NCBI GenBank assembly: GCA_964627755.1
Contig: CAZVIH010000048.1
Coordinates: 1 to 33,839 of the forward strand
Length of the DNA: 33,839 nt
Origin: B10-G9 sp964627755
GTDB lineage: Bacteria; Chloroflexota; Anaerolineae; Anaerolineales; UBA11858
Reading direction: 5' to 3'
Shown: piece by piece, positions 12,701-20,873 of the stretch
Layout: the number at the start of each line of letters is the position of its first letter
How positions within the stretch are numbered: position 1 is the stretch's first letter
The notes under the pieces: model-generated
Database searches by the model: none
Told to the model about the DNA's origin: nothing
Seen by the model: only the letters and a program-made list of their open reading frames with translations
Translations under genes and position numbers: made by a program

Positions 12701-13370
12701 CATCCGGGTTCTGGGCAGTACCTCGAATCACGGGATTTTCAGGATTTAAGGCCCGGCTGCGGTGGGCCATGATGGCCTCTTCCGAGAGCAGTTCTGACAG
12801 GACCTCATCAGACAACATTTCTACTTTATTGATCTCATGCGATACGCGGAAACCCTCAAAGAAATGCAGGAAAGGAATGCGTGATTCCAAACTGGCTGCC
12901 GTTGAGATGGCTGCAAAGTCATGAGCTTCCTGAACGGAGCTTGACCCGAGCATACCAAAACCGGTGGCGCGGGCGGCCATAACATCGGAGTGATCACCGA
13001 AAATAGAAAGGGCCTGGGCAGCAATGGAGCGGGCTGCAATGTGGAAAACAGTCGGTGTTAATTCACCGGCGATTTTGTACATATTGGGCAGCATCAGCAG
13101 TAAACCCTGGGATGCGGTGAATGTAGTTGTTAAAGCGCCAGCTTGCAGCGCACCGTGAACTGCGCCAGCCGCACCGCCTTCCGCTTGCATTTCCATTACA
13201 TCTGGAATTGTTCCCCAGATATTTTTTTCTCCGCGGGCTGACCAGGCATCGGCATGTTCACCCATCGGGGATGAGGGAGTGATCGGATAGATTGCGATCA
13301 CTTCGTTGATCTTGTGGGCAACAGCTGCTACAGCCTCGTTGCCGTCAATCATTCTGATATTCTTAGCCAT
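9798..13370 (-). CDS. nifJ: pyruvate:ferredoxin (flavodoxin) oxidoreductase, single chain
   Basis: The cytoplasmic enzyme (1190 aa) oxidises pyruvate with CoA to acetyl-CoA and CO2, passing electrons to ferredoxin. All fused domains are present in order: domain I with IAIYPITPSSPMGE near residue 30, the gamma-type domain (RFGPEP, GQADFVACHQ), two ferredoxin motifs CIQCNKCAFVCP (about 697-708) and CTGCTLCVEACP (about 753-764), the proximal-cluster motif CAGCGETPY (about 827), the thiamine diphosphate motif GGDGWAYDIGYGG (about 975) and YSPCIEHG near the C-terminus. Length and order match the homodimeric NifJ/Por type. ATG 13370 has GGAG 9 nt upstream. It appears monocistronic, with its own promoter and terminator. 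Confidence 0.97.
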   Translation of the reverse strand: MAKNIRMIDGNEAVAAVAHKINEVIAIYPITPSSPMGEHADAWSARGEKNIWGTIPDVMEMQAEGGAAGAVHGALQAGALTTTFTASQGLLLMLPNMYKIAGELTPTVFHIAARSIAAQALSIFGDHSDVMAARATGFGMLGSSSVQEAHDFAAISTAASLESRIPFLHFFEGFRVSHEINKVEMLSDEVLSELLSEEAIMAHRSRALNPENPVIRGTAQNPDVFFQARETVNPYYDKAPEIVQSVMDRFKKLTGREYKLFDYEGAQDAERVIVIIGSGGEVAAETAKFLHTHDDQKLGVVRVRLYRPFSVKHFLEALPSSTKVIATLDRTKEPGSAGEPLYHDVVSAITEGFNLGISPFKTAPRMIGGRYGLSSKEFTPGMVKGVFDEMAKNQPKNHFTIGINDDVTNTSLSYDPCFLIEGDDVIRSVFFGLGSDGTVGGNKNSIKIIGTQTENYAQGYFVYDSKKAGAKTISHLRFGPEPIKAPYIIEVGQADFVACHQFSFLEQIDMVKYVKPGGTFLLNSMFGPDEVWDKLPRDFQEAILEKEADFYIVDAYKVAEEVGLGTRINTVMQTCFFAISGVLPKDQAIKEIKVMIKKSYGKKGESVVKMNNSAVDKALENMFKVEMPAKANSVMKMKPPVPEDSPKFVKEVIGTIIKGEGNDLPVSVFSEDGTFPMGTTQYEKRNIALEIPEWNPDTCIQCNKCAFVCPHAVIRPKVYNAELLKDAPETFKSIDATGREFKDMKYTIQVAPEDCTGCTLCVEACPKSDVENPALQMVDQAPLRESESVNWEFFMSIPNPDRTALKLTRPKDSQFLEPLFEFSGACAGCGETPYVKLLSQLYGDRSLIANATGCSSIYGGNLPTTPWKANEDGRGPTWSNSLFEDNAEFGLGMRLTVDKQKEYAIELLPQFKDVIGQDLIDEILNADQSTEAGINEQRKRVDILREKMKGQEGRKAKDLLSIADKLARKDVWIVGGDGWAYDIGYGGLDHVLASGRNVNILVLDTQVYSNTGGQSSKATPMGAVARFAESGKGMPRKDLGMMAMNYGYVYVAQVAMGSSDTQTLKAFLEAEAFDGPSLILAYSPCIEHGIDMAKGLNQQDLAVKSGIWPLYRFNPDRADEGKNPLQLDSKAPSIPLTEYAYNELRYRSLLKSNEERAEMLMKAAQKGVNKRWSLYEQMAQMDYSLEEEKA

Positions 13371-13441
13371 AAAAGTAACTCCGTGAACTAGGATAGTAAA
13401 CGTGTTTAATTGAGGGTTAATATTTCGTAACCCAAGTGATA

Positions 13442-13471
13442 ATTATACTAGATAGTAGGCTGGCTTGTGAA
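13442..13471 (-). promoter_or_regulatory. promoter of the PFOR gene
   Basis: Read on the minus strand, TTCACA (13471-13466) and a perfect TATAAT (13447-13442) are separated by 18 nt, about 70 nt upstream of the PFOR start codon. Confidence 0.6.
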
Positions 13472-13482
13472 CCTTACAACTA

Positions 13483-14655
13483 TTACTTCTTTATCCCTCT
13501 GGATATGACATTTTCCCCATATTTTCCCTTAATATCCTTTAAAGTATCCTGCAATTTGATATCTTTTTGATAATCTTTATCCCATAATCCCAGTTGGTGG
13601 GCATCAGTGTCCAGATTATGAACACCAACTCCGATCAGGCGTACCTTCCGGCCTTCCTGCCAGACTTGATTGAGTAATTCCTCGGCGTTCTTTTGGATGA
13701 TTTTGTACTCATTGGTGGTCTGGGGTAGAGTGATCTGTCGAGTAAGGGTGGTGAAATCTGACCAGCGCAGTTTGACCTGGATTGTTCTTCCGCGCAGATT
13801 CTTTTTGATCAGGCGTTTGGAGACTTGCTCAGCCAGTTTATTGGTATGTTTCAGGACCTCACTCATGCGGCCCAGGTCCTGCTCGAATGTGCGCTCGTTG
13901 CTGACGGATTTAATTCCCCGCTGGGTGACGATTCCCCGTTTATCAATACCCTTAGCGCGTTGGGAGAGATCGTATCCGTTTTTACCGAATTTATCAGCTA
14001 ATTCAAGATCTGGATAATCTGCCAGATCCCCGATGGTTCGTATGTTAAATCTTTCCAAACGTTCCCGGGTTTTTGGCCCAACCCCCCAGAGCATATCGAC
14101 CGGGAGAGGAGCCAGAAAGGATCTCTCTTCCCCCGGAGGAATTATTGTTATAGCGTTGGGAGGACCATCTCCTCTATGGGCGATCTTTCCCACGTCCGTG
14201 GCTATTTTTGCTACAAGCTTATTGCTGGCAATCCCGACCGAATTGGGCAGGCTGAACTCCTGAAGGATGGTTTTCTGAAGTTCAACCCCAATTGCTCTAG
14301 GAGAGTGACCAAGATTGGTGATATCCAGGAAGGCCTCATCAATGGAGATCTGTTCGACCTGATCGGTGAAATGGGCCAGGCGTTCCATAACCAGTTTTGA
14401 ATACCGTCCGTAATCGCGGTGGTTTCTGGATACGAGAATGAGGTTAGGACAAAGTTGAAGCGCTTTGGCGGTGGGCATTGCTGATCGGACCCCCATTTTC
14501 CGGGCTGGATAGGAACAGGAAGTGACCACACCCCTCCCGCTCGGTGAGCCGCCGACCGCAAAAGCCTTCCCGCGTAATCCGGGATCTTTGATCTCTTCTA
14601 CGGCGCAGAAGAAAGCATCCAGGTCCAGGTGAAGGATTACGCGGGGTGATTCCAT
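13483..14655 (-). CDS. dinB: DNA polymerase IV (Y family)
   Basis: This translesion polymerase (390 aa) copies past damaged bases. Catalytic carboxylates are present: Asp11 in HLDLDAFF and Asp106-Glu107 in SIDEAFLD. Also visible are the fingers motif CSYPARKMGVRSAMPT, the helix-hairpin-helix thumb region PVDMLWGVGPKTRERLERF and the little finger ending near 350. QLGLW near residue 356 resembles the sliding-clamp motif QLxLF, followed by a charged tail. The ATG is 9 nt after the terC stop, so both genes probably share a message. No LexA-like box is evident. Confidence 0.95.
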   Translation of the reverse strand: MESPRVILHLDLDAFFCAVEEIKDPGLRGKAFAVGGSPSGRGVVTSCSYPARKMGVRSAMPTAKALQLCPNLILVSRNHRDYGRYSKLVMERLAHFTDQVEQISIDEAFLDITNLGHSPRAIGVELQKTILQEFSLPNSVGIASNKLVAKIATDVGKIAHRGDGPPNAITIIPPGEERSFLAPLPVDMLWGVGPKTRERLERFNIRTIGDLADYPDLELADKFGKNGYDLSQRAKGIDKRGIVTQRGIKSVSNERTFEQDLGRMSEVLKHTNKLAEQVSKRLIKKNLRGRTIQVKLRWSDFTTLTRQITLPQTTNEYKIIQKNAEELLNQVWQEGRKVRLIGVGVHNLDTDAHQLGLWDKDYQKDIKLQDTLKDIKGKYGENVISRGIKK

Positions 14656-14664
14656 ATGAGAGTT

Positions 14665-15408
14665 TTATTTCTCCGCTGTATAGGGTTTACGGAGCTGAAC
14701 TGGTTTGGTTTTGGCGCGAACCTGCAGGTTGATAACTTCCACAAAAACAGAAAAGCCCATCGCAAAGTAGATGTAGCCTTTGGGGATATGGATCCCCAAC
14801 CCATCCGCGACCAGTGAAAAACCGATTAGCAGCAGGAAACTGAGAGCCAGGATCTTCAGCGTGGGCCGGTCGTTGACAAAACCGCTGATGGGGCCAGAGG
14901 CAAAAAGCATGATCCCAACCGCAATCACAACGGCTGCGACCATAATGGCAATTTCATCGACCATACCCACCGCAGTGATGACCGAATCCAGGGAAAAAAC
15001 AATATCCAGCAGCATGATTTGAACGATCACACCACCCAGGGTAGCAACAACTTTCTGGGATGCATGTCCTTCTTCGCCTTCCAGGCGTTCGTGAATTTCA
15101 AATGTGCTCTTGGCCAGCAGGAATAAACCTCCGATGATCAAGATTAAATCCCTTCCTGAGATATCGTGAGAAAACACATTGAATAATGGTGCAGTCAGAC
15201 GGGTTAACCAGGCGATCGAGAGCAAAAGCAGGATCCTGGTTAACATAGCCATCAGCAAGCCAACCTGCCGACCGGTTTTCTGTTGATTTTCTGGAAGTTT
15301 GCCGGCAAGGATGGAGATAAAGATGATGTTATCAATGCCTAATACGATCTCAAGAGCAGTTAGTGTTAAGAGGGCTATCCAAGTTTCAGGTGATGAAATC
15401 CATTCCAT
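14665..15408 (-). CDS. TerC-family integral membrane protein
   Basis: The 247-residue protein has seven or more hydrophobic segments. Family signatures are ALEIVLGIDNIIFISILAGK near the N-terminus and LDIVFSLDSVITAVGM in the second half, each carrying the acidic residues thought to bind metal. TerC proteins are linked to manganese export during membrane protein metalation, and to tellurite resistance in some species. AAAGGA precedes ATG 15408. dinB follows within 9 nt. I searched the 74-nt upstream gap for a yybP-ykoY manganese riboswitch and there is no room for one. A weak -10, TATAGT, is at 15444-15439. Confidence 0.93.
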   Translation of the reverse strand: MEWISSPETWIALLTLTALEIVLGIDNIIFISILAGKLPENQQKTGRQVGLLMAMLTRILLLLSIAWLTRLTAPLFNVFSHDISGRDLILIIGGLFLLAKSTFEIHERLEGEEGHASQKVVATLGGVIVQIMLLDIVFSLDSVITAVGMVDEIAIMVAAVVIAVGIMLFASGPISGFVNDRPTLKILALSFLLLIGFSLVADGLGIHIPKGYIYFAMGFSVFVEVINLQVRAKTKPVQLRKPYTAEK

Positions 15409-15482
15409 GTAATTAGTCCTTTCCTAACCTTTCTAGATACTATATTTTGCGTTATTGATTACGAAAATCCCGAAATTAAGTT

Positions 15483-18416
15483 TCAAACCAGCGCTTCAGC
15501 AAAAACTTCAAGGGGGTGTTTGGCTTTTCTTTCTGTTGTATGAGCGATCTGCTCTCTGCAGGATGTGCCTGAAGCACAGATAATGGTTTTTTTATCGGCT
15601 TTCCGAATCTGGGGAGCCAGACCCAGTTCTGCGATTTCCAGGGATAACTGATAATGTTCTTTTTCATATCCAAAAGCACCTGCCATACCGCAGCAGCCCG
15701 CCTCAATTTCTTCTACTTTGCTCCCGGGTATCAATCCCAACAGCCGTAAGGTTGCCGAAGTGCCAAAGTTGGCTTTCTGCTGGCAGTGGCCGTGAAAAAG
15801 GATCTCTCGGGACACTCCATCAAAATCAAACCGAACCTGGCCTCGATCGACTTCCTGGAGCAGGAAGTCTTCCGCCATCATTGCTAATTCGGCGATCCGA
15901 TCAGCAGCTGGCCCGGGGACAAGATCACGGTATTCCTTTTTCAGCATCACCATCACACTGGGTTCACAGCCAATGATGGGAATTCCCTGTTCGGCGTAGA
16001 GAGTTAATTGTTCGATATTTATTCTAGCCAGGGCTTGGGCTTTATTTAATACGCCTTTTGAATAAGCCGGGCGACCGGAATCCACTTTTTCCTTTAACAC
16101 AATCAGGTCCAGGCCTGCATTCTGGCAGATCTTAACCAGGGCTTTTCCAATATGGGGATAATTGTATTCCAGGTAGGTATCATAGAAGAAAACAGCCCGT
16201 TTTCCTTCATTTTGTTTTTCTAGGACCTGTTCTTTTCCATACCAGCTTGTAAAGGTTTGGAGGGCAAAAGCGGGCATTTTCCGTTCCGGGTGAATGCCGA
16301 TCAGGGACAGCAGCCCGGCCAAAGGAGATGCCAGAACAAGATTGACCAGGGGAGCAAAAGGCTGGGCCAGACGGCTCACTCCAGCGATATTGGCAAAAAA
16401 CCAGCTCCGGAATGGCAGACCGTGAGCTTGATAATATCTATATAGGAACTCTGCCTTCAACTTGCTCATGTCCACAGCGGAAGGACATTCGCTCAGGCAA
16501 GCCTGGCAGGAAAGACACAGGTCCAGGGCTTGATATAGTTCCCGGGATGTCATTCCATCTGGACCCAGTTTACCGGTCATGGCAGCCCGGAGCAAATTGG
16601 ATCGGCCCCGGGTGCTGAACTCTTCGTCGCGGGTGGCCTGGAAAGAGGGGCACATCACACCGCCTTCCAGCTGGCGGCAAACGCCGGCCCCGTTGCACAT
16701 TTCCACTGCTCTGTCAAAACCAAGATCTTCTTCAAAACTCAACAAGGTCCTGACAGGTTTGAGATCAGTTTTGTAATCCACTCCGTAGCGTAGCAAATTG
16801 CTCTGGTCCATAGCCGGTGGGTTAATGATCTTTCCGGGATTTAGGCGGTAATCGGGATCAAAAATTTCTTTGACTTCCTGAAAAGCTGTTTTGAGGCCTG
16901 GTCCGTACAGCTTTTCTGTGAATTCGCCCCGGGCGAAACCTTCCCCGTGTTCCCCGCTAGTAGTGCCGCCAAACTGCTGAATCAGAGATAATGACTTCTC
17001 TGCCAGCAGCCGCATTTGTTTTAAACCATCCTCGCTCTTGAGATTTACCTGGGGACGAATATGTAAACAGCCTGCGCTGGCATGAGCATAAAAAGCAATT
17101 GCCCCGACACCTATCTCTGCTGCATATTCTTTTATCCCCAATGCATAGGAAGCCAGGTGTTCAACCGGAACTGCGGCATCCTCAATAAAAGCAGTCGGTT
17201 TAGCATCACCTCTTTTACTTTGTAATATACCCAGTCCAACTTTGCGCGCTTTCCAGATCCGATTCTGTGCCTGGTGTTCTATAAGCGGCACAATTGGGCC
17301 AAAATGTTTGAGCAGGTTTTCCTTCCCGGTGATCGAGTTTGGATCATCTGCCTGGTATTCAACTGCCAGAACTGCTTCAGGAACCCCCTGGATGGCTTCC
17401 AGAAGGGGACGGTAGCTAGGATTGCCTCTGGCCAACTGGATTAACATGCTGTCAATCAATTCCACTGCGCTGGGCTGGGTTTCCAGGATCTCTGGCGTCG
17501 CGGATAAGGCTTCGCCCAGATCCTGAAAGTGGATTAAGTATAAAGTTTTATAAGCAGGCCGAGGAACCAGTTTTAGTTTGGCGGCAGTTATGATTCCCAG
17601 TGTACCTTCAGATCCGACCAGCAGTGTGGCGGGATTGATGAACTCCTGTTGTGCCAGAATATTAAGGTTATACCCAGCCACATTGCGGAAGGTTTTGGGA
17701 TAATTATTCTTGATCTCATTCCGGTAGCGGTCCAGGATTTTTGGGAGCTCGCGGTAAATGGAACTTTCCAGCGTGTTTTGCTGAAGAAGCGCCGCAAGGG
17801 ATCCATTGCGGTGTTCTTTGAACAAGGCCGTGGTTCCATCCGATAGAACGGTATTAGCTTCAAGGAGATGGTCATGGGCCATGCCATACAGAATGGAATG
17901 GGCGCCAGTGGCGTTATTCCCCAGCACACCCCCGATAGTAGCCCGGTCCGCGCTGGCAGGATCAGGACCAAATGTTAACATGTGGTCTGCCAATCTGCTG
18001 TTAAGTATGCCCAGCACAACGCCGGGTTGGGTGGTTACGGTTTTTTCCTCGGGGTTGAGATCCAGGATCTGATCCATAAAGCGGGAGAAATCCAGTATGA
18101 GCGCTTCTCCGATCGCTTGTCCGGCCAGGCTGCTGCCGCTACCCCGTGGAAGAACGGGGACCCGGTGTTTTTGGGCAAGTTCTACCACGGCAGATACCTC
18201 ACTATTCTCCCGGGGCCATATTACACCCAGGGGCATGATCTGGTAAATACTGGCATCGGTGCTGTATAAAAGGCGGGTGATTTGATCTGTTTTGTAGATC
18301 AATCCAGCCTTTTTCAAATCCTGCTGAAGCTCTTTGGAAATACTCCCATCAGGGGCTGATTTTTGCATGTGGGTAGTATACCAAAGAACGTGTGGAAGGC
18401 ATTGAACACCTTTCAT
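15483..18416 (-). CDS. FAD-linked oxidase with Fe-S and CCG domains (YdiJ / D-2-hydroxyacid dehydrogenase type)
   Basis: The 977-residue protein is a fusion like E. coli YdiJ. The first half is a FAD_binding_4 domain (VLPRGSGSSLAGQAIG; TIGGVLGNNATGAHS) and a FAD-oxidase C domain (FYAHASAGCLHIRP; SGEHGEGFARGE). A ferredoxin-like segment follows with LCLSCQACLSECPS plus MCNGAGVC/GGVMCPS cysteines. The end has two CCG cysteine-rich modules (HGHCQQKANFG; EAGCCGMAGAFGYE). Such enzymes oxidise D-lactate, D-2-hydroxyglutarate or glycolate and pass electrons to a carrier; the substrate here is unknown. The start is uncertain: 18416 has only AGG upstream, and ATG 18368, 16 codons later, fits homologues at least as well. 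Divergent from the mutase gene. Confidence 0.9.
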   Translation of the reverse strand: MKGVQCLPHVLWYTTHMQKSAPDGSISKELQQDLKKAGLIYKTDQITRLLYSTDASIYQIMPLGVIWPRENSEVSAVVELAQKHRVPVLPRGSGSSLAGQAIGEALILDFSRFMDQILDLNPEEKTVTTQPGVVLGILNSRLADHMLTFGPDPASADRATIGGVLGNNATGAHSILYGMAHDHLLEANTVLSDGTTALFKEHRNGSLAALLQQNTLESSIYRELPKILDRYRNEIKNNYPKTFRNVAGYNLNILAQQEFINPATLLVGSEGTLGIITAAKLKLVPRPAYKTLYLIHFQDLGEALSATPEILETQPSAVELIDSMLIQLARGNPSYRPLLEAIQGVPEAVLAVEYQADDPNSITGKENLLKHFGPIVPLIEHQAQNRIWKARKVGLGILQSKRGDAKPTAFIEDAAVPVEHLASYALGIKEYAAEIGVGAIAFYAHASAGCLHIRPQVNLKSEDGLKQMRLLAEKSLSLIQQFGGTTSGEHGEGFARGEFTEKLYGPGLKTAFQEVKEIFDPDYRLNPGKIINPPAMDQSNLLRYGVDYKTDLKPVRTLLSFEEDLGFDRAVEMCNGAGVCRQLEGGVMCPSFQATRDEEFSTRGRSNLLRAAMTGKLGPDGMTSRELYQALDLCLSCQACLSECPSAVDMSKLKAEFLYRYYQAHGLPFRSWFFANIAGVSRLAQPFAPLVNLVLASPLAGLLSLIGIHPERKMPAFALQTFTSWYGKEQVLEKQNEGKRAVFFYDTYLEYNYPHIGKALVKICQNAGLDLIVLKEKVDSGRPAYSKGVLNKAQALARINIEQLTLYAEQGIPIIGCEPSVMVMLKKEYRDLVPGPAADRIAELAMMAEDFLLQEVDRGQVRFDFDGVSREILFHGHCQQKANFGTSATLRLLGLIPGSKVEEIEAGCCGMAGAFGYEKEHYQLSLEIAELGLAPQIRKADKKTIICASGTSCREQIAHTTERKAKHPLEVFAEALV

Positions 18417-18432
18417 TCTTTGATACCTGTAG

Positions 18433-18462
18433 TGAAATCAACCCGGTAAAGAGTGCTATAAT
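18433..18462 (+). promoter_or_regulatory. probable promoter of the mutase operon
   Basis: A perfect TATAAT lies at 18457-18462, about 40 nt before the start codon. The -35 (TGAAAT at 18433-18438, spacing 18) is weak. Confidence 0.5.
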
Positions 18463-18500
18463 TTTTAGGTATTAGATCTGTCGAGAATTGAGGAGGTTGC

Positions 18501-20180
18501 ATGCCTGACCAGCAGGAAATGGAAGATCTCCAAAATAGAATCAAGCGCTGGGAAAAAGAAACCCTGCAGCCCAGCCTTGATCGATTTCCGGAACGCCGCA
18601 GCCAATTTATCACCACATCATCAGAATTGATCAATCGTCTCTATACTCCTGCCGATCTGGCAGACAATAGTTACGAGGAAATGATCGGCTATCCCGGTCA
18701 ATATCCCTTCACGCGTGGTGTGCATCCAACCATGTACCGCTCTCGACAGTGGACCATGCGAATGTTTGCAGGTTTTGGCGCAGCTGAGGAAACCAACCGT
18801 CGCTTTAAGTACCTGCTCGAACAGGGACAAACAGGCCTTTCCGTTGCTTTTGACATGCCCACATTAATGGGATTTGACACGGATGCACCGGAAGCCGAGG
18901 GTGAATTCGGGCGCTGTGGTGTCGCAATTTCATCCCTGGGGGATATGGAGATCCTACTAGATGGTCTGCCCCTGGACAAAATATCAACCAGCATGACCAT
19001 TAACTCTCCGGCAGCTGTGGTCTGGGCTATGTATATTGCCGCAGCTGAAAAGAAGGGCATATCTAAAGGGCGGCTGCGGGGCACCATCCAAAACGACATT
19101 TTAAAAGAATATATTGCCCAGAAGGAATATATTTTTCCTCCCGAACCCTCAATGAGGCTGGTGACAGATACAATTGAATTTGGTACTGAACAAGTCCCGC
19201 TCTGGAATACGATCAGTATTTCTGGGTATCATATCCGGGAAGCTGGCGCAACTGCGGTCCAGGAGCTGGCTTTTACGCTGGCGGACGGCCTGGAATATGT
19301 TCGTTGGGCAATAGAACGGGGGTTGACAATCGATGAGTTTGCCCCACGATTGTCATTTTTCTTTAACGCCCACAACGATTTTTTTGAGGAAATCGCCAAA
19401 TACAGGGCTGCCAGGCGGATCTGGGCCCGGGAGATGAAAGAGACGTTTGGGGCGCAGAACCCTCGTTCCTGGTTGATGCGCTTCCATTCCCAGACAGCCG
19501 GCGTTTCATTAACAGCCCAGCAGCCAGAGATCAACATCGTCCGGGTAGCTATTCAGGCTTTGGCGGCAGTGCTGGGAGGCACACAATCTCTGCATACCAA
19601 CAGCATGGATGAAGCTCTGGCGCTGCCTTCCGAACATGCAGCAACCATTGCCCTGCGGACCCAGCAGATCATCGCGGAAGAATCTGGTGTGGTAAATAGT
19701 GTTGACCCCTTGGGCGGATCCTATTTACTGGAAGCATTAACTGATCAAATGGAGAGCCAGACCTACGAATATTTTGATAGAATAAATAAGTTGGGTGGTG
19801 TGCTGCCAGCCATCGAGTGTGGTTTTTTCCAGGGAGAGATATCAGATTCTGCCTATCGGTATCAAAGGGAAATTGACCAGCAAATCAGAAAAGTGATAGG
19901 CGTAAATTCCCACAAGGATCAAAAAGAACCAGCAATCCCTATTTTGGAAATGGATCCAGAAGGATACAAAAAACAGGTTAGCCGCATCCAACAACTGAAA
20001 AAAGAAAGGGACCAGGGCAGGGTTGGGCAAACGCTGGATCGTTTGCGGGTTGCCTGCCAGAGAACTGAGAATACCATGCCCTATATCCTGGAAGCGGTCC
20101 ATGCCTATGCAACTTTGGGTGAGATCACTGATGTGATGAAAGAAGTATTTGGAACCTACCGGGAAGAGAATTGGATCTAA
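18501..20180 (+). CDS. methylmalonyl-CoA mutase, catalytic (N-terminal) chain
   Basis: The 559-residue catalytic barrel rearranges (R)-methylmalonyl-CoA and succinyl-CoA using adenosylcobalamin. Family stretches are HPTMYRSRQWTMRMFAGFG, GLSVAFDMPTLMG, DKISTSMTINSPAAV, NTISISGYHIREAGA (with the His expected to contact the substrate), and GGTQSLHTNSMDEALALPS. The C-terminal B12-binding domain (DxHxxG) is absent, so a separate cobalamin-binding subunit must be encoded elsewhere, as in archaeal-type mutases. GAGGAGG precedes ATG 18501. A related acyl-CoA mutase (isobutyryl- or ethylmalonyl-type) cannot be ruled out. xseB follows almost at once. Confidence 0.93.
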   Translation: MPDQQEMEDLQNRIKRWEKETLQPSLDRFPERRSQFITTSSELINRLYTPADLADNSYEEMIGYPGQYPFTRGVHPTMYRSRQWTMRMFAGFGAAEETNRRFKYLLEQGQTGLSVAFDMPTLMGFDTDAPEAEGEFGRCGVAISSLGDMEILLDGLPLDKISTSMTINSPAAVVWAMYIAAAEKKGISKGRLRGTIQNDILKEYIAQKEYIFPPEPSMRLVTDTIEFGTEQVPLWNTISISGYHIREAGATAVQELAFTLADGLEYVRWAIERGLTIDEFAPRLSFFFNAHNDFFEEIAKYRAARRIWAREMKETFGAQNPRSWLMRFHSQTAGVSLTAQQPEINIVRVAIQALAAVLGGTQSLHTNSMDEALALPSEHAATIALRTQQIIAEESGVVNSVDPLGGSYLLEALTDQMESQTYEYFDRINKLGGVLPAIECGFFQGEISDSAYRYQREIDQQIRKVIGVNSHKDQKEPAIPILEMDPEGYKKQVSRIQQLKKERDQGRVGQTLDRLRVACQRTENTMPYILEAVHAYATLGEITDVMKEVFGTYREENWI

Positions 20181-20191
20181 AGGATGATATC

Positions 20192-20416
20192 GTGAGCGAT
20201 CTAAAATTTAAACCCCTGGAAGATTTGTCGTATGAGGATGCTCTTCAAGAATTGGAGGAACTGGTCCAGATCCTGGAAAGTGGGGAAAATGATCTGAAAA
20301 AGACCCTGCTGTATTTTGAGCGAGGCCAGGCTCTGGCTTCTTACTGCATTTCCGTGCTCGATGAGGCAGAGTTAAAAATTGAAGAGGTAATTAAGGGTGA
20401 TGATGAGCCTTCGTGA
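20192..20416 (+). CDS. xseB: exodeoxyribonuclease VII small subunit
   Basis: The 74-residue helical protein has the XseB pattern: LSYEDALQELEELVQILESG, then LKKTLLYFERGQALASYC, then LDEAELKIEEV. It binds the large subunit XseA in the single-strand exonuclease. The start GTG 20192 is chosen because AAAGGA (20179-20184) lies 7 nt before it; an in-frame TTG at 20171 falls inside the mutase gene. xseA is not adjacent in this window, though the two are often neighbours. The 3' end overlaps the next gene. Confidence 0.9.
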   Translation: MSDLKFKPLEDLSYEDALQELEELVQILESGENDLKKTLLYFERGQALASYCISVLDEAELKIEEVIKGDDEPS

Positions 20417-20861
20417 ATTCCTGTTATTTAATCCAGTCTTGCTGTCAGCTCTGATTGCCTGGAGTATTGCCCAGGTACTTAAGGTATTGATCGAGTTCAT
20501 CACTTTAAGGAAGTGGAATTGGGCTTTGCTCTTTCAGGCTGGAGGAATGCCCAGCTCTCACTCTGCAATGGTTAGCGCGACATCTTTATCAACTGGAATG
20601 GTAATAGGTTTTGATCGGGCTGTTTTTGCCCTTTCGGCAGTTCTGGCGATGATCGTTATCTATGATGCAACAGGTATCCGGCGCCAGGCTGGCCAGCAGG
20701 CAGTGTTAATAAACTCGATTATCGAAGAGTTTACAAAAGGGAAAATACCTCCCCAGGATAAACTGAAGGAAGTCCTGGGTCATACTCCAGGAGAGGCAAT
20801 CATGGGAACCCTCCTGGGATTGAGCATCGCTTTTGTTATAAGCTTTTTTTTAGTTAAATAA
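20403..20861 (+). CDS. DUF212 (YuiD-like, divergent PAP2) membrane protein
   Basis: The protein has about 152 residues and roughly four membrane helices. The family core is GGMPSSHSAMVSATSLSTG, followed by IYDATGIRRQAGQQAVLIN and LKEVLGHTPGEAIMG, all typical of DUF212/divergent PAP2 proteins. The conserved SSHSA resembles the phosphatase motif of acid phosphatases, but enzymatic activity of the family is not established as far as I know. Starts at GTG 20397, ATG 20400 and ATG 20403 are all possible; 20403 has AAGGG five bases upstream. It overlaps the end of xseB, so both are translationally linked. Confidence 0.92.
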   Translation: MSLREFLLFNPVLLSALIAWSIAQVLKVLIEFITLRKWNWALLFQAGGMPSSHSAMVSATSLSTGMVIGFDRAVFALSAVLAMIVIYDATGIRRQAGQQAVLINSIIEEFTKGKIPPQDKLKEVLGHTPGEAIMGTLLGLSIAFVISFFLVK

Positions 20862-20873
20862 CTTAGATTTTTT

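Noticed and set aside
15409..15482. Manganese riboswitch (yybP-ykoY) upstream of terC
   Set aside because: The gap is only 74 nt and has none of the conserved loop sequences.
17588..17971. 127-codon minus-strand frame inside the FAD oxidase gene
   Set aside because: It lies in another frame of a gene with intact FAD-binding motifs.
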